NCBI GenBank assembly: GCA_038501625.1
Contig: JAZAYU010000013.1
Span: forward strand, 1,054,001-1,118,000
DNA from: Corbicula japonica
Taxonomy: Eukaryota > Mollusca > Bivalvia > Venerida > Cyrenidae
DNA: 64,000 nucleotides
Reading direction: 5' to 3'
The notes under the pieces are model-generated. The model was not told the DNA's origin, made no database searches, and saw only the letters and a list, made by a program, of their open reading frames with translations. A program made the position numbers and the translations under genes. This document shows, one piece after another, positions 54,400 through 64,000 of this stretch (position 1 is the first letter of the stretch; every line of letters starts with the position of its first letter).

Positions 54400-54430
54400 A
54401 TGGATGTTCAACGCGTAAAAATATTGGTTG
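54400..54430 (+). CDS. CENPM: CENPM exon 1
   Basis: Ten codons plus one base: MDVQRVKILV; donor G|GTAGTA. Chosen because only this ATG and donor, joined to the downstream AG of exon 2, give the conserved ILVGAEG. Confidence 0.72.
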
Positions 54431-57400
54431 GTAGTACAACATTCATTCACTTCATGTTTCTGATCCTTATCTACGATCTCCACTTTTTGAAATATCTTTA
54501 AAACATTAACCGAATGAGAAAACTAGCATGTTATTCTTCTGTCAGAACTTCTTGAGTCAATAGCTTACAAATCTGCAGCTATTGACGTTTTTTGTGAATT
54601 TGTGTTTTCTAATTTATGTTTTTAGATCTTAACCTGAACTCATCTTCTGCTTATATTTTTTTTAATTTATGCATTTAAACCTATCATTATTATTATTCTT
54701 ATTACTGTTGTGGCTGACGGGCTGAATGTTTACATCCTATAAAATTTATCTTCCATGTAAACTACTATGGGTTGCTGTGAAGCTTTATTTTAAAGATGTC
54801 CATGGAAATATTTTTCAAAATCAGCACTGAATCAATCACACTTGAATCGCTATGGTCATTGCAAATTTTACTTACTTTTTCATCTGTTTGATTTTAAAGT
54901 ACAGTAATTTGAAGTTGATGTAGTGGTCACACATTATCTGACGTCAGAACATGGGTGGACAGGGCACAGGGAATCGGCACATAACTTTTTTTCTGATCCT
55001 TCGAAGGATTAGAAAAAAAAGTTATGTGCCAATTCCCTTTGGGACAGGGTGGTCCAGAGGAAACGTGCTGGTCTACTTATTCGGAGGTCGTAACCCAAAC
55101 TCTGCACTGGAAATTTCTGAAATAAGTCTGTTTCCAGCGATTTAGTACTGATTCACAAAATGAAGAAGGATTTCAGTCTGTGTATCTGTACTTTACACAG
55201 GGAATATTAAAGAACCAGGGGATCTATTTAAAAACAGCAAGGGTATAGCACCTGGATTCCCTGTATCTAAAAGGTGTGTTTTTGTAGGTATCTCAGCCTA
55301 TCTGCACCTAAGATTGAATCCTATGTAAAGATTATATTAATGTGTGTACATTAAGGCTCCAACTATTACAAGTTTTTGTTTAAACATTGTTGATAACATA
55401 TAGACCTGCTAGCAATAAGTCAAGTGCAACTGAACTTTGTAAGTTGTAAATAACATTGCAATTCCATGCTTACGCAATGAAGGGGTCCATATAAACAGAT
55501 CATTGGATAGCTAAACTTCCGGGACAAACTTGTGAAATTCCAAATCAGTCATTTTGCTACATCTAATGACCTGATGACGAAATTGCAAATTACACATCAA
55601 GTTACACTAGATCTACATGTGTTGAAATGCGGCAAATTAATATTTTCTTCTTGTTTTGTTGCCGATTTTCAGTAAATACTTTCCCGCCTTTATAATTACG
55701 TGACGGTTGAGATTCTGTAAACGTTTACAGCCTAGAATTGAAACATTACCGTTTACACGTGTAAACGTTGTAGCCTTAGTGTACATACTAGGTGTTGTCA
55801 ACGTAAACTTGATGGTGGTGCATTTACATGATGGTAAAATGAGTAATAATAATAAGATATTTTTACAACATACACTTGTTTCCACAGCATGTTAATTGAT
55901 AGTATCATGCTGTCACTGATTGTGTTTTCAGTTGATAGGAGCAGAAGGCACTGACAAACATGCTGTTTCAAAGTGCTTGCTTGGGATTGGAAGAGACTTA
56001 AACCTAAATGTGTATGTACATCTGAATTAATACTCTTTAATTCTTTGCTTTAAACTTATATTTCCTGAAGACTGTTGTGCTCATTTTTATGATGGAGGAT
56101 ATATTTTCCTGCTGGGTATGCTGTCGTTATGTTGATCAGTCTGCTCAAATCCTTCCCAAGTCCTTATGTGATCTTTAATGTATTTGAAAAGTTTGATAAT
56201 GGCACAACACCCTTTTCAGATTTCATTATTTGTGATAGTTATCATTTAATTTTGAAGTATTGCTTATCGGCTGAGATGCTTTAAAATATTGTCACAGACA
56301 TAACTAACCTGCCTGTATTTTTTGTATTTGAAAAAAAGATGATCAGCTTGTTTTGTTTTTTTCAGATTGACATGTCCTTGTCTGCCATTACCGGATGAGA
56401 AAGACTTACATCAAGAGAATGTTAGCTTTATCTGTCTCATGGTTCAGATGACTAACAAGGACAGGTAAGCACTTTACCCTAAACTCCACGGAATATGACT
56501 TATCACTTAGGCAACCAGAGTAGATCCTAGTCAGCTGGCACATCCATGCCTTCTGATCAGGTTCTACACTGTTTTCTCATTGGATAAAAGTCATATCCCA
56601 AAGGATTTAAGGGTTAAAATAAATATTGTAAAATGTGATGTTTATGTTTCACCCTTGCTACTTTTCAAAAAGGATTTAACCTTTATTTTGTTGTGTTCAT
56701 GTCTCATGAGGGTATGAGAAACATCTATGTTTTAAGTGATAACTTCAAGAGCTAACTTTTAACAACATAAAGGTTGTCGTCTGTTAACACAATATTTATG
56801 GCATACAGTTTTCAGTTATTATGAGTGAAATGTGTGTGTTTACAGTATGAAGGTGTTGGTAGAGAGTTTAGGACAGCTTGATGTCTCCTACTTCACTGGA
56901 AGGTCAGTCATCATTGCCAATACTAAAGGTAACAAGCTGCTTTTTGAGAGAGTATGTTACAGAAAGCATTCATTTGGTTGTTTTTCCGGAATGTTGTGTA
57001 CATTTCAGATTCCAGTAGGTTGTGTAGTGCAGTGATTGCCTTATCCACCCAACACGCTCTCTTGTCTTGAGTATACCTTGCTTCACAAAGGTGTTCTCCT
57101 TGTTAAACCGAAAGGTCAAGGTCACACTTGGGGTTTAAAGTTCAAAATTCATGAAAAATTGATTGACTGGGTTGTCTGGATTATAACTTGCAAATGAAGA
57201 AGGGATTTTAGCCAGACTTTAATTAATGTTCTAAATCAGACAGAATTATATTCAAAAGTATTATGACCCTCGCTAAAAATCAGGGTCTTGCTTGAGATTT
57301 AAATGTCTAATATTTACCAAATATTCTTTGTCAGGAGCATAATCCAAGCTGTCTGATCAGGATCTGATCTGCACTTTTTGTGTCGCCCTTTCGAAGAAAT

Positions 57401-59645
57401 GGCGATACATAGGGATCGCTTTGTCCGTCCGTCTGTCCATCCGTCTGTCACGAAAACTTAACGTTGGCTATAACTTTGCCATTTCTTAATATTTCTTCAT
57501 GAAACTTTCAAATTTTATTGCTTATGACAACACGCTAATGATGATGCCAAATTCTTTAGGTCAAGGTCACATTTGATGGAGTTAGGCCCCTTTTTGTAGA
57601 TTTTCACGCGAAAACTTAATGTTGGCAATAACTTTTCCATTTCTCAATATTTCTTCATGAAACTTTCAAATTATATTGCTTATGACAACACTCTCATGAT
57701 GATGCCTAATTCTTTAGGTCAAGGTCACATTTGATGGAGTTAGGCCCCTTTTTGAACTTGGATTTTAACACAAAACTTAATGTTGGCAATAACTTTGCCT
57801 TTTCTCAATATCTCTTAATGAAACTTTCAAATTATATTGCTTATGACAACATGCTCATGATGATGCTGAATTCTTTAGGTCAACATCGCATTTGATGGAG
57901 TTACGCCCCTTTTTGTACTTGGATTTTTACATGATAACATAACGTTGGCCATAACTTTGCGATTTCTCAATATTTCTTCATGAAACTTTCTAATTATATT
58001 GCTCAAGACAACACACTCGTGATGATGACAAGTTGTTTTGGTCAAGATAGAGTTATGCCCCTTTTTGTACATTTTTCTTCTGACATTGCACCCGAGGCCG
58101 ACACAAGTGTTCAACTGAACACCCATCTAGTTGATTTATTTGGTTATTTCTGACCAAAAAACAAAGAGTGCAGATCCTGATCAGATGGCATGGATGTGCC
58201 AGCTGATCTGGATCAACACTGTTTTCCCATGCCAAAAAGACAAATATATGGTGAAAAGAGTGAAGACTTTTGTCTGACTATTGATTTCCAGTTGAAATTG
58301 TTTAAAGCTGGTGTATATGTTAAACAACTGTATAATGAATTTCAGGGAACTACACTGATGCTGGTATTGAGCCCAGCCAGGTGATATACCTGGCAGCTAA
58401 ATATGATCTGCAGGTGCTCTTTGCCGACACTGAGGTGAGTGAGAAGTGCACGGAACCCTTGATAACTCGAAAAAAGGGGTTTTATCTTAATTTTGAGGTA
58501 ATTACTGATTTGTTGAAAAAAATAGACAGTAGATCTACTGCAGATCTTTTTCTCCATTAGAGTAAACTATCCAGGTCTCGAAAAAAATATTTAGGGTCAC
58601 TTGCTCTTTGCCCTGCAATCTTAAATATAAATGCCCTGCACAAAATTTATTAGACCTGGATTTTCCCTGGAAAAAGGGCTGATACATAAAGATGTAAAAT
58701 TAGAGGCTTAATGATATTTGATTAAAAAGTATGGATTCAAATGTGTGCTTTTTTGCATGTTTGGTCATTAAGAACTTGTGTGGTCAGTGCCATTTCAACA
58801 GAAGAAGTTTAATTCCGATACAATTTTGATTTGGCAAATGGTGTTTTTGCCACTACTTGGGTCTGAAGGCATAAAGAAATGGTTGCCAATGTTGCCATTT
58901 GTACCACTGGCATGCCAATGTCACATTTTGGTCGCCAATGGTAAAACTCAGTATGCCCCTATTTTTGCACTGTAAGGGGGAGTACCTAATGCAGAATGTT
59001 AAAATGTTGGAAATATAGGAGTGGGTTTTAAAAATGTTTTATTTGTAAATCTTCTGATCTTTATTTGCTTCAGTAATGACAGTTCAGACAATGGCTCTTC
59101 TGCTGATAATAAGCTCTTAACATTTCATAATTCTAAATACAGCTGTTTATGATATATAATAAATTAAAACCATTCTCTACAGTCGCTACAAACCTACCTG
59201 CCACCCCCATACCTGTATTTAATTTTAACCTGCCTTATGCAGCCAATGTGTCCACCTCCCTTGACTAGCTGCTAAACAAGGATTGACTATTATTACCCTT
59301 ATGAACAGTTATGAGTGTATATTATGGTAAAAAATTTCAATGTTTGACTTTCAGAATGAGGTAGAGATGACAGAATTGTGTAGGAAGTTGGTGAGGTTGA
59401 TAGAAACAGCTGTATGTTGGAAGGGGAATGTAACTCCCTTACTGTATGACACTGTGCACATCTCTGACCTGCAATCCTTCATGGTGACAGACTTTTCTAG
59501 GAATAGTGGAGGAGACCCACACAGACTGAGTAGCTGGGCACATGATGTACATGGCAACCAGAAAACTAGGGCTCCTTTCATGATGAATGGAAGTGACTCG
59601 CGTAGATCGACTGGTTCACAAAAACTAAAAAGTTCCGCACAATGA
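54400..59645 (+). CDS. CENPM: Centromere protein M (complete, 6 exons)
   Basis: The exons join to 221 residues (human about 180). It opens MDVQRVKILVGAEGTDKHAV, like the ILLVGTED segment of CENP-M. Residues about 54-69 (ENVSFICLMVQMTN) match the hydrophobic strand of the family, followed by LGQLDVSYFTGRSVIIANT and LAAKYDLQVLFADTENE. No GxxxxGK[ST] P-loop is present, as expected for CENP-M, a small-GTPase fold that does not bind nucleotide. Known role: part of the CENP-H/I/K/M complex of the constitutive centromere network, binding CENP-I. The last about 55 residues are a hydrophilic extension not known to me in the vertebrate protein. The assignment rests on recalled similarity and fold pattern. 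Confidence 0.88.
54969..55037. repeat. Near-perfect hairpin
   Basis: Arms of about 34 bases (GGGAATCGGCACATAACTTT against AAAGTTATGTGCCAATTCCC) meet at the self-complementary TCCTTCGAAGGA. It lies in CENPM intron 1. Confidence 0.88.
55939..56011 (+). CDS. CENPM: CENPM exon 2
   Basis: Phase 1 in, phase 2 out; donor GT|GTATGT. Two AGs compete at the acceptor (TTTTCAG and TTGATAG, 7 bases apart); with exon 1 as modelled only the second keeps the frame. Encodes AEGTDKHAVSKCLLGIGRDL, then NLN. Confidence 0.78.
56366..56464 (+). CDS. CENPM: CENPM exon 3
   Basis: Phase 2 both ends; acceptor TTTTTTTCAG, donor AG|GTAAGC. Encodes LTCPCLPLPDEKDLHQENVS, then FICLMVQMTNKD. A MITE begins 8 bases past the donor. 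Confidence 0.9.
56473..56617. mobile_element. TTAA MITE (family T), short copy
   Basis: TTTA-CCCTAAACTCCACGGA start, AGTAGATCCTAGTCAGCTGG and GATCAGGTTCTACACTG inside, AAAGGATTTAAGGG-TTAA end. It starts 8 bases past the CENPM exon 3 donor. Confidence 0.75.
56846..56928 (+). CDS. CENPM: CENPM exon 4
   Basis: Phase 2 in, phase 1 out; acceptor TTTACAG, donor G|GTAACA. Encodes MKVLVESLGQLDVSYFTGRS, then VIIANTK, the best-matching block to vertebrate CENP-M. Confidence 0.9.
57345..58258. mobile_element. TTAA MITE (family T) interrupted by element E7
   Basis: Left part AAGCTGTCTGATCAGGATCT up to GCACTTTTT; right part TTGATTTATTTGGTTATTTC through GATCAGATGGCATGGATGTG and GATCTGGATCAACACTG. Joining the two parts across the insert restores the family order CACT...TTTTTGATT...GGTTATTTCTGACC. 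Confidence 0.75.
57378..58126 (+). mobile_element. Helentron-like element E7 inserted in a MITE
   Basis: Inverted repeats TTGTGTCGCCC and GGCCGACACAA; then the hairpin GTGTTCAACTGAACAC, CCAT and the end CTAG, after which the host resumes with TTGATTT. The left side has CCGTCCGTCTGTCCATCCGT. Four units of about 155 bases carry AAAACTTAA.GTTGGC, ATAACTTTGC and CATGAAACTTTC. The host junction shows insertion between two T residues without target duplication, the Helentron mode. Confidence 0.8.
58346..58434 (+). CDS. CENPM: CENPM exon 5
   Basis: Phase 1 in, phase 0 out; donor GAG|GTGAGT. Encodes NYTDAGIEPSQVIYLAAKYD, then LQVLFADTE. Confidence 0.9.
59355..59645 (+). CDS. CENPM: CENPM exon 6 (stop)
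   Basis: Acceptor GACTTTCAG. Encodes NEVEMTELCRKLVRLIETAV (C-terminal helix) and a polar tail with GGDPHRLSSWAHDVHGNQKT, ending in TGA. Confidence 0.9.
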   Translation, partial: NEVEMTELCRKLVRLIETAVCWKGNVTPLLYDTVHISDLQSFMVTDFSRNSGGDPHRLSSWAHDVHGNQKTRAPFMMNGSDSRRSTGSQKLKSSAQ

Positions 59646-59764
59646 CTTTATTAACTCTCATGTAATTGTGAATTATGTTCAAGTTTGTTTTATCAAAGGT
59701 ATGTAAGTCTGCAGTTTCAAGTCCTTGTCAGAAACTTAACAAGAAGGATGACTGTGTTAAACCA

Positions 59765-59870
59765 GGGCCCAATGTCATAAAACTAAGATTGGAGACCAGT
59801 CTCAAATCTGAAGCATCTGATTGGCTGAAATTGCCCCCAGTAACAATTTCAGTTTTATGATCTTGTGCCC
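59765..59870. mobile_element. Hairpin MITE family H, in the CENPM 3' region
   Basis: GGGCCCAATGTCATAAAACT at the left and TTTCAGTTTTATGATCTTGT at the right; the right arm is partly deleted. Confidence 0.75.
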
Positions 59871-60021
59871 AGTATCTTTAAAGTGCACCTTAAAAGTCAG
59901 TTGTGACATTTGTGCAACTTTTGTACCAGCCAAACTTAATGGTATTACACTGTGTGGTGCCACAGGATTTCTCAGCCATATGAAAATAATAAGATGTCTG
60001 GAGTAATCAATTTCAAAAACA

Positions 60022-60041
60022 AATAAACTACAAGCAATAAA
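60022..60041 (+). terminator. CENPM: Candidate poly(A) signals of CENPM
   Basis: Two AATAAA motifs 14 bases apart, about 380-395 bases past the stop codon. The 3' UTR would then include the hairpin MITE. Confidence 0.45.
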
Positions 60042-60144
60042 CCATGTGCAAAAATATAACTGTATTTTGTCATTCTTAAAATCTTTACTGGTGCTATTAA
60101 TATACTTATGGACAAAAGCCTTGTCTGGTATAAAGTCTTGTTCA

Positions 60145-60540
60145 GTACAATCTGATTAAAATCATTTCCTGAAAAACGCTACGCTATCAGGATCTGACGA
60201 CGAGTAACTAAAACGTGTTTTTATCACTAACCCTTTGAACCAATCAGATTGTCGCCTACAAAATCGCAAAAGTGAAAGTAAAAATAATATTTTGAACCAT
60301 GGGAAGTGTCGACAGCTTTCGTAAGACATAATTTACTGGAGATATATGTGTTTAAGTCGTATTGCATTCATTTCTAATGTAATGACATCTTCAGATCATT
60401 TTGCGAGCGTAATAAATCATGATTCCTTTGTTGACAGTTTCTAAAAATAGTAATTGGGAAAACCGCTATTACTTATGTACGGTGTCTGCGGGCCGTCATC
60501 AGATCTAACATTTTGTTAGATCTGACTTTAGCGAGATTGT
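60145..60540. repeat. Dispersed ~400-bp repeat, copy 2
   Basis: Same orientation as the copy at 95-540, with shared words CGCTACGCTATCAGGATCTG, AACCAATCAGATTGTC, GTAATGACATCTTCAGATC and ATCAGATCTAACAT. Perhaps 70-75 percent alike by eye. Confidence 0.7.
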
Positions 60541-60841
60541 GTTCAGTATAGACAATCGTTTAAACGTGTGTATCAAAAATTCTTGCGGCAGTACCAGCTC
60601 AAATTCCAAAGTTATTTTTTCATTGAATGCATATAAATGCTCCTTTCCAGCGATAGCAAATTTATGAGTGTGCAATAAAAAAAAATAAAGATATTCTAGT
60701 TTTTGTAGACCGGACAAGACTTTTGTCCATTAGCATAGTTTGGTGAAAAGTTTATCCATAATAAGTTCAGATAATCACAGATCTTCAAATTTTAAGTCTT
60801 TTTCTTCACAAAATGTAATGTTAATTCTTTCGTTATAGTCT

Positions 60842-60990
60842 TTAACCCTTTCCCACATATATATGCCTTTTTATGCCTTTCCCACATATATATGCCTTTT
60901 TATGCATGTGCTACCAGTGTAGATCCAGATCAGCCAGCACATCTGTGCCAAATGATCAGAATCTGCACTGTTAGCTTTTTTATCAGAAGT
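60842..60990. mobile_element. TTAA MITE (family T), left half
   Basis: TTAA-CCCTTTCCCACATATA with a 30-base direct duplication of the end (60848-60907), then TGTAGATCCAGATCAGCCAG, GCACATCTGTGCC and ATCTGCACTG. The matching right half appears at 63598-63707, with about 2.6 kb of other repeats between. Confidence 0.7.
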
Positions 60991-61285
60991 AATCTATTAC
61001 TGTATAAGTACTTAATTTGGCGGGGGTTTAATTTTGGCTAAATAGCCGGCCAGGGTCAGTTGCGCCTATTCAAAACACCGCCCATTCAAATTACTGTCAA
61101 TTCAGAACACCACCATTCCTAAAGCATCAACAGACCATGTACATGTATGTCTATTGAATACTCATCGTACAGGCAATTATACAGGAGTACAAAAGAAAGA
61201 AGCATCTTGTGCATTACAATAAGATAATAATTAGTGATACAAATAGAATACATCAAGGGTTTTATTTTGGCAGTCTGGTTTGTTT

Positions 61286-61315
61286 GTGCCAATTTATGAC
61301 CCCCCCCCCCCCCAT
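61286..61315. repeat. Poly-C tract
   Basis: About 15 consecutive C between AT-rich flanks. Its length may be unreliable in any assembly. Confidence 0.85.
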
Positions 61316-61347
61316 TTAAAACACTTAAACATAGGACCCTGGGTCAT

Positions 61348-61922
61348 TCACCTGTCAACAACTGCTCAATGCTTGCAAGAGTTTTGTGCAAATGTGGTAA
61401 AATCAAGGTCAAAATAGCTTACTTTGGCTCTTTCAAGGGCCATAACTCTGGAACCCATTATGGAATCTAGCTGGTTCAAGAAAGGAACTGAGATCTTATG
61501 GTAACTCAAGTATTGTACAAGTCTGATTAAATTCAAATCAAAAATGAAGCTGCTATTGTGCAGACAAGGTCTAAATAGTTAATTTCGGCACTTTCAGGGG
61601 CCATAACTCGGGAACTTATATTGCAATATGGCAATTTCAAGAAAGGAACCAAGATCTTATGGTAATGAAAGTGGACTAAAATTAAGACCACTAGTGTGCA
61701 GACAAGCTTTTATTATAACTTGACCTAGTGACCTAGTTTTCAATGTCACATGACCCAGTTTCAAACTTGACCTAGATATCATTGAGATAAACATTCTGAC
61801 CAAATTTGAAGATCAGACCAAAATTACGACCACTAGAGTGCGGACAACAATTGTGAACGGAAGGATAGACGGACGAAGGGCGATCACAAAAGCTCACCCT
61901 GTCACTATGTGACAGGTGAGCT
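61348..61922 (-). mobile_element. Helentron-like element E8
   Basis: Inverted repeats TCACCTGTCA and TGACAGGTGA. Left hairpin GGACCCTGGGTC. The right side has AGACGGACGAAGGGCGATCA and a 32-base hairpin with arms AGCTCACCCTGTCAC / GTGACAGGTGAGCT. The core has about two units with GGGCCATAACTC and TTCAAGAAAGGAAC. Confidence 0.65.
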
Positions 61923-62004
61923 AAAGATATGCCAAAAATTTGACACTGCCAATATTAAGCGCTGTACAGTAAATCAACTAGAATGTTGTGTTCCGCGGAA
62001 CACA

Positions 62005-63600
62005 TGTGTCGCCTGCTGGCAAAAAGTTGAAATGTGGGCCTATGGTTAATCATATATAATAAAATGTTTTTATTCAAGTTGATTTCAATACTACACCACA
62101 GAACATACGAGTCACCTTAATTGTATTTTAAAGGGGAATAACTAAAAAAATGGTGAAACCTGAGTTATCATTCTTCACCAGTTGGTATGTGCATGCAGAT
62201 GAAATATTCAAAGAATTAAGTGAACTGAACAAGTACTTTCAATTTTACAGGCAACATTATGTTTCATGTTAATGTTGCATTTGAAAGGGGCATAACTCAT
62301 AAAATATTCAAACAGGAGTTTTCATTCTTTTTGTCACCAATGTCGTTGTTCATGCAGATGATATATTCCAAGTATTAAGTGAATAGGACAAATACTTTCA
62401 AAGTTATATGCAACATTAGGTTGCATTTGAAAGGGACGTAACTCAAAAATAGTTAAACAGGAGTTATGTTGTTGTATCCGATGGTGTTGTTCATGAAGAT
62501 GAAATATTTCAAGTATTATGGAAATAAAAAAGTACTTTAAAAAATATAGGCAACATAAAGTTTCATGTTAAAGTTTCATGTGAAAGGGACATAAGTCATA
62601 AAAAGTCAAACAGGAGTTATCATTCTTGTTGTTAGTGATGACGATGTTCATGAAGATGATATATTCTGAATATTAAGTGAACAGGACAAGTACTTTAAAA
62701 GTTAATGTCAACATTAAGTTCCGCGTTAAAGTTGCATTCGAAAGGGGCATAACTAAAAAAATGTTGTTGTTCCTGAAGATGATATATTCCATGTTTTAAG
62801 TGAAAAGGACAAGTACTTTCAAAGTTATGAGCAACATTAATTTCATGTTAAAAGTTTAATTTGAAAGGAGCACAACTAAAAAAATATTGAAACTGGAGTT
62901 ATCATTCTTGCTGTCACAGATGACGTTGTTCATGCTGACGATATATTCAAAGTATGAAGTGAATAGGATAAGTACTTTCAAAGTTATAGGCAACATTAAG
63001 TTTCACATTTAAGTTGCATGTGTAAGGGGCATAACTCATAAAATAGTCAAACAGGAGTTAACATTCTTGTTGTCACAGATGGTGTTGTTCATGCAGAGGA
63101 TATGTTCCAAGTATGAAGTGAATAGGACAAGTACTTTCAAAGTTATAGGCAACATTAAGTTTCATGTTAAAGTTTTATTTGAAAGGGGCATAACTTAAAA
63201 AATATTGAAACTGGAGTTATCATTCTTGGTTTCACAGATGGAGTTGTTCATGCAGATGATATATTTCAAGTATGAAGTGAATAGGACAAGTACTTTCAAA
63301 GTTATTGGCAACATTAAGTTTCATATTAAAGTTCCATATTAATGTCATTTGAAAGGGGCATAACTCAAAAAATACTGAAACAGGAGTTATCATTCTTGTT
63401 GTCACAGATGGCGTTGTTCATGCAGATGATATATTCCAAGTATTAAGTTAATAGGACAAGTACTTTCAATGTTATTGGCAACATTAAGTTTCACATTAAA
63501 GTTGGGGGACTACCGGACGACGGCACTGCCGACAACGACGACCACGACAACGCCGGACAATAGGATCCCTATGTGTCTACCTGCTATCGCAGGCGACACA
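62005..63600 (-). mobile_element. Helentron-like element E9 with ~10-unit core
   Basis: Inverted repeats TGTGTCGCCTGC and GCAGGCGACACA. To the left lies AACTAGAATGT plus the perfect 18-base hairpin TGTGTTCCGCGGAACACA. To the right are CGACAACGACGACCACGACA and a second hairpin. Core units of 155-165 bases carry GAAAGGGGCATAACTC, AACAGGAGTTATCATTCTTG and AGGACAAGTACTTTCAAAGT. Confidence 0.8.
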
Positions 63601-63707
63601 AAAAGCAAACTGTGTAGATCCTGATCAGATGGTAGGAATCGGCTGGTTGATCTGGATCTACATTGTTTGCCAATGCCACAAAGGCATGTATATGGAGGAA
63701 CGGGTTA
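63598..63707. mobile_element. TTAA MITE (family T), right half
   Basis: AAAAAGCAAACTGTGTAGAT, GATCAGATGGTAGG, GATCTGGATCTACATTG and the end TATATGGAGGAACGGG-TTAA. It begins directly at the edge of element E9. Confidence 0.75.
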
Positions 63708-64000
63708 AGGGAGTCACTGCAAAGTTTAAAAGGTCAAGGTATCATTTATTGGTGCTGAGTGATTCTCATCTGTAATTGTTACATTGTTTAATTCCCATAT
63801 TTTGAAACATCCTTACTGCATTTCCAATGTTAAAGTGTTTATCATCTCAAGAGTGCCATTTAAAACTTGGAATATCTTGATCATAATCTATAGTTAAACA
63901 TAGTATTATAATGAGCACCTTATTTAAGCATCTGGAAATTGTAGATCAAATTGTGTGTGATACAGAATTGCTGAATGTAAAGAATGTTTTCAAGAGCTGC

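Overview
This is eukaryotic nuclear DNA from an animal. It has spliced genes with GT-AG (and two GC-AG) introns, large AT-rich introns, and more dispersed repeat than coding sequence. The repeat content (many foldback MITEs and many Helentron-type elements with tandem-repeat cores) looks like a bivalve mollusc; that assignment is inferred from the repeats, not from a species marker. All exon models were built by eye from splice signals, reading-frame phase and protein similarity. Every junction listed keeps the frame.

Layout. (1) Positions 1044-20529, minus strand: 15 coding exons of a long centriolar coiled-coil protein that I identify as MPHOSPH9; its 3' end lies beyond the left edge. (2) 20530-27667: divergent intergenic region with a 2.85-kb TIR element that has another TIR element nested in it, tRNA-like SINE fragments, and a unique stretch with three TGACGT motifs that may be promoter. 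(3) 27668-41651, plus strand: 13 coding exons of a 663-residue major facilitator transporter of the ZIFL (zinc-induced-facilitator-like) type, with a long hydrophilic central loop and two GC-AG introns. (4) 41652-50179: about 8.5 kb without a recognisable gene, mostly repeats. (5) 50180-52863, minus strand: a complete four-exon IFT20 of 132 residues. (6) 54400-59645, plus strand: a complete six-exon CENP-M of 221 residues, with an E2F-type site just before its start codon. (7) 59646-64000: downstream repeats.

How the genes relate. IFT20 (cilium assembly), MPHOSPH9 (centriole distal end, ciliogenesis control) and CENP-M (inner kinetochore) all serve microtubule-based structures, but nothing shows that they are co-regulated. 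IFT20 and CENPM are divergent neighbours 1.5 kb apart.

Most notable signals: (a) at least seven tandem-core elements from unrelated sequence families share one terminal design (CTAG or CTTG end, short hairpin, subterminal inverted repeat), which fits Helentron-associated elements (HINEs); (b) two foldback MITE families lie immediately downstream of 5' splice sites in about 8 of 35 introns, and in one case the splice donor overlaps the MITE's target-site duplication; (c) decayed copies of a transporter exon lie in the preceding intron; (d) a 917-bp palindrome is made of two head-to-head 382-bp elements; (e) a perfect RFX X-box lies inside a transposable element within the MPHOSPH9 gene.
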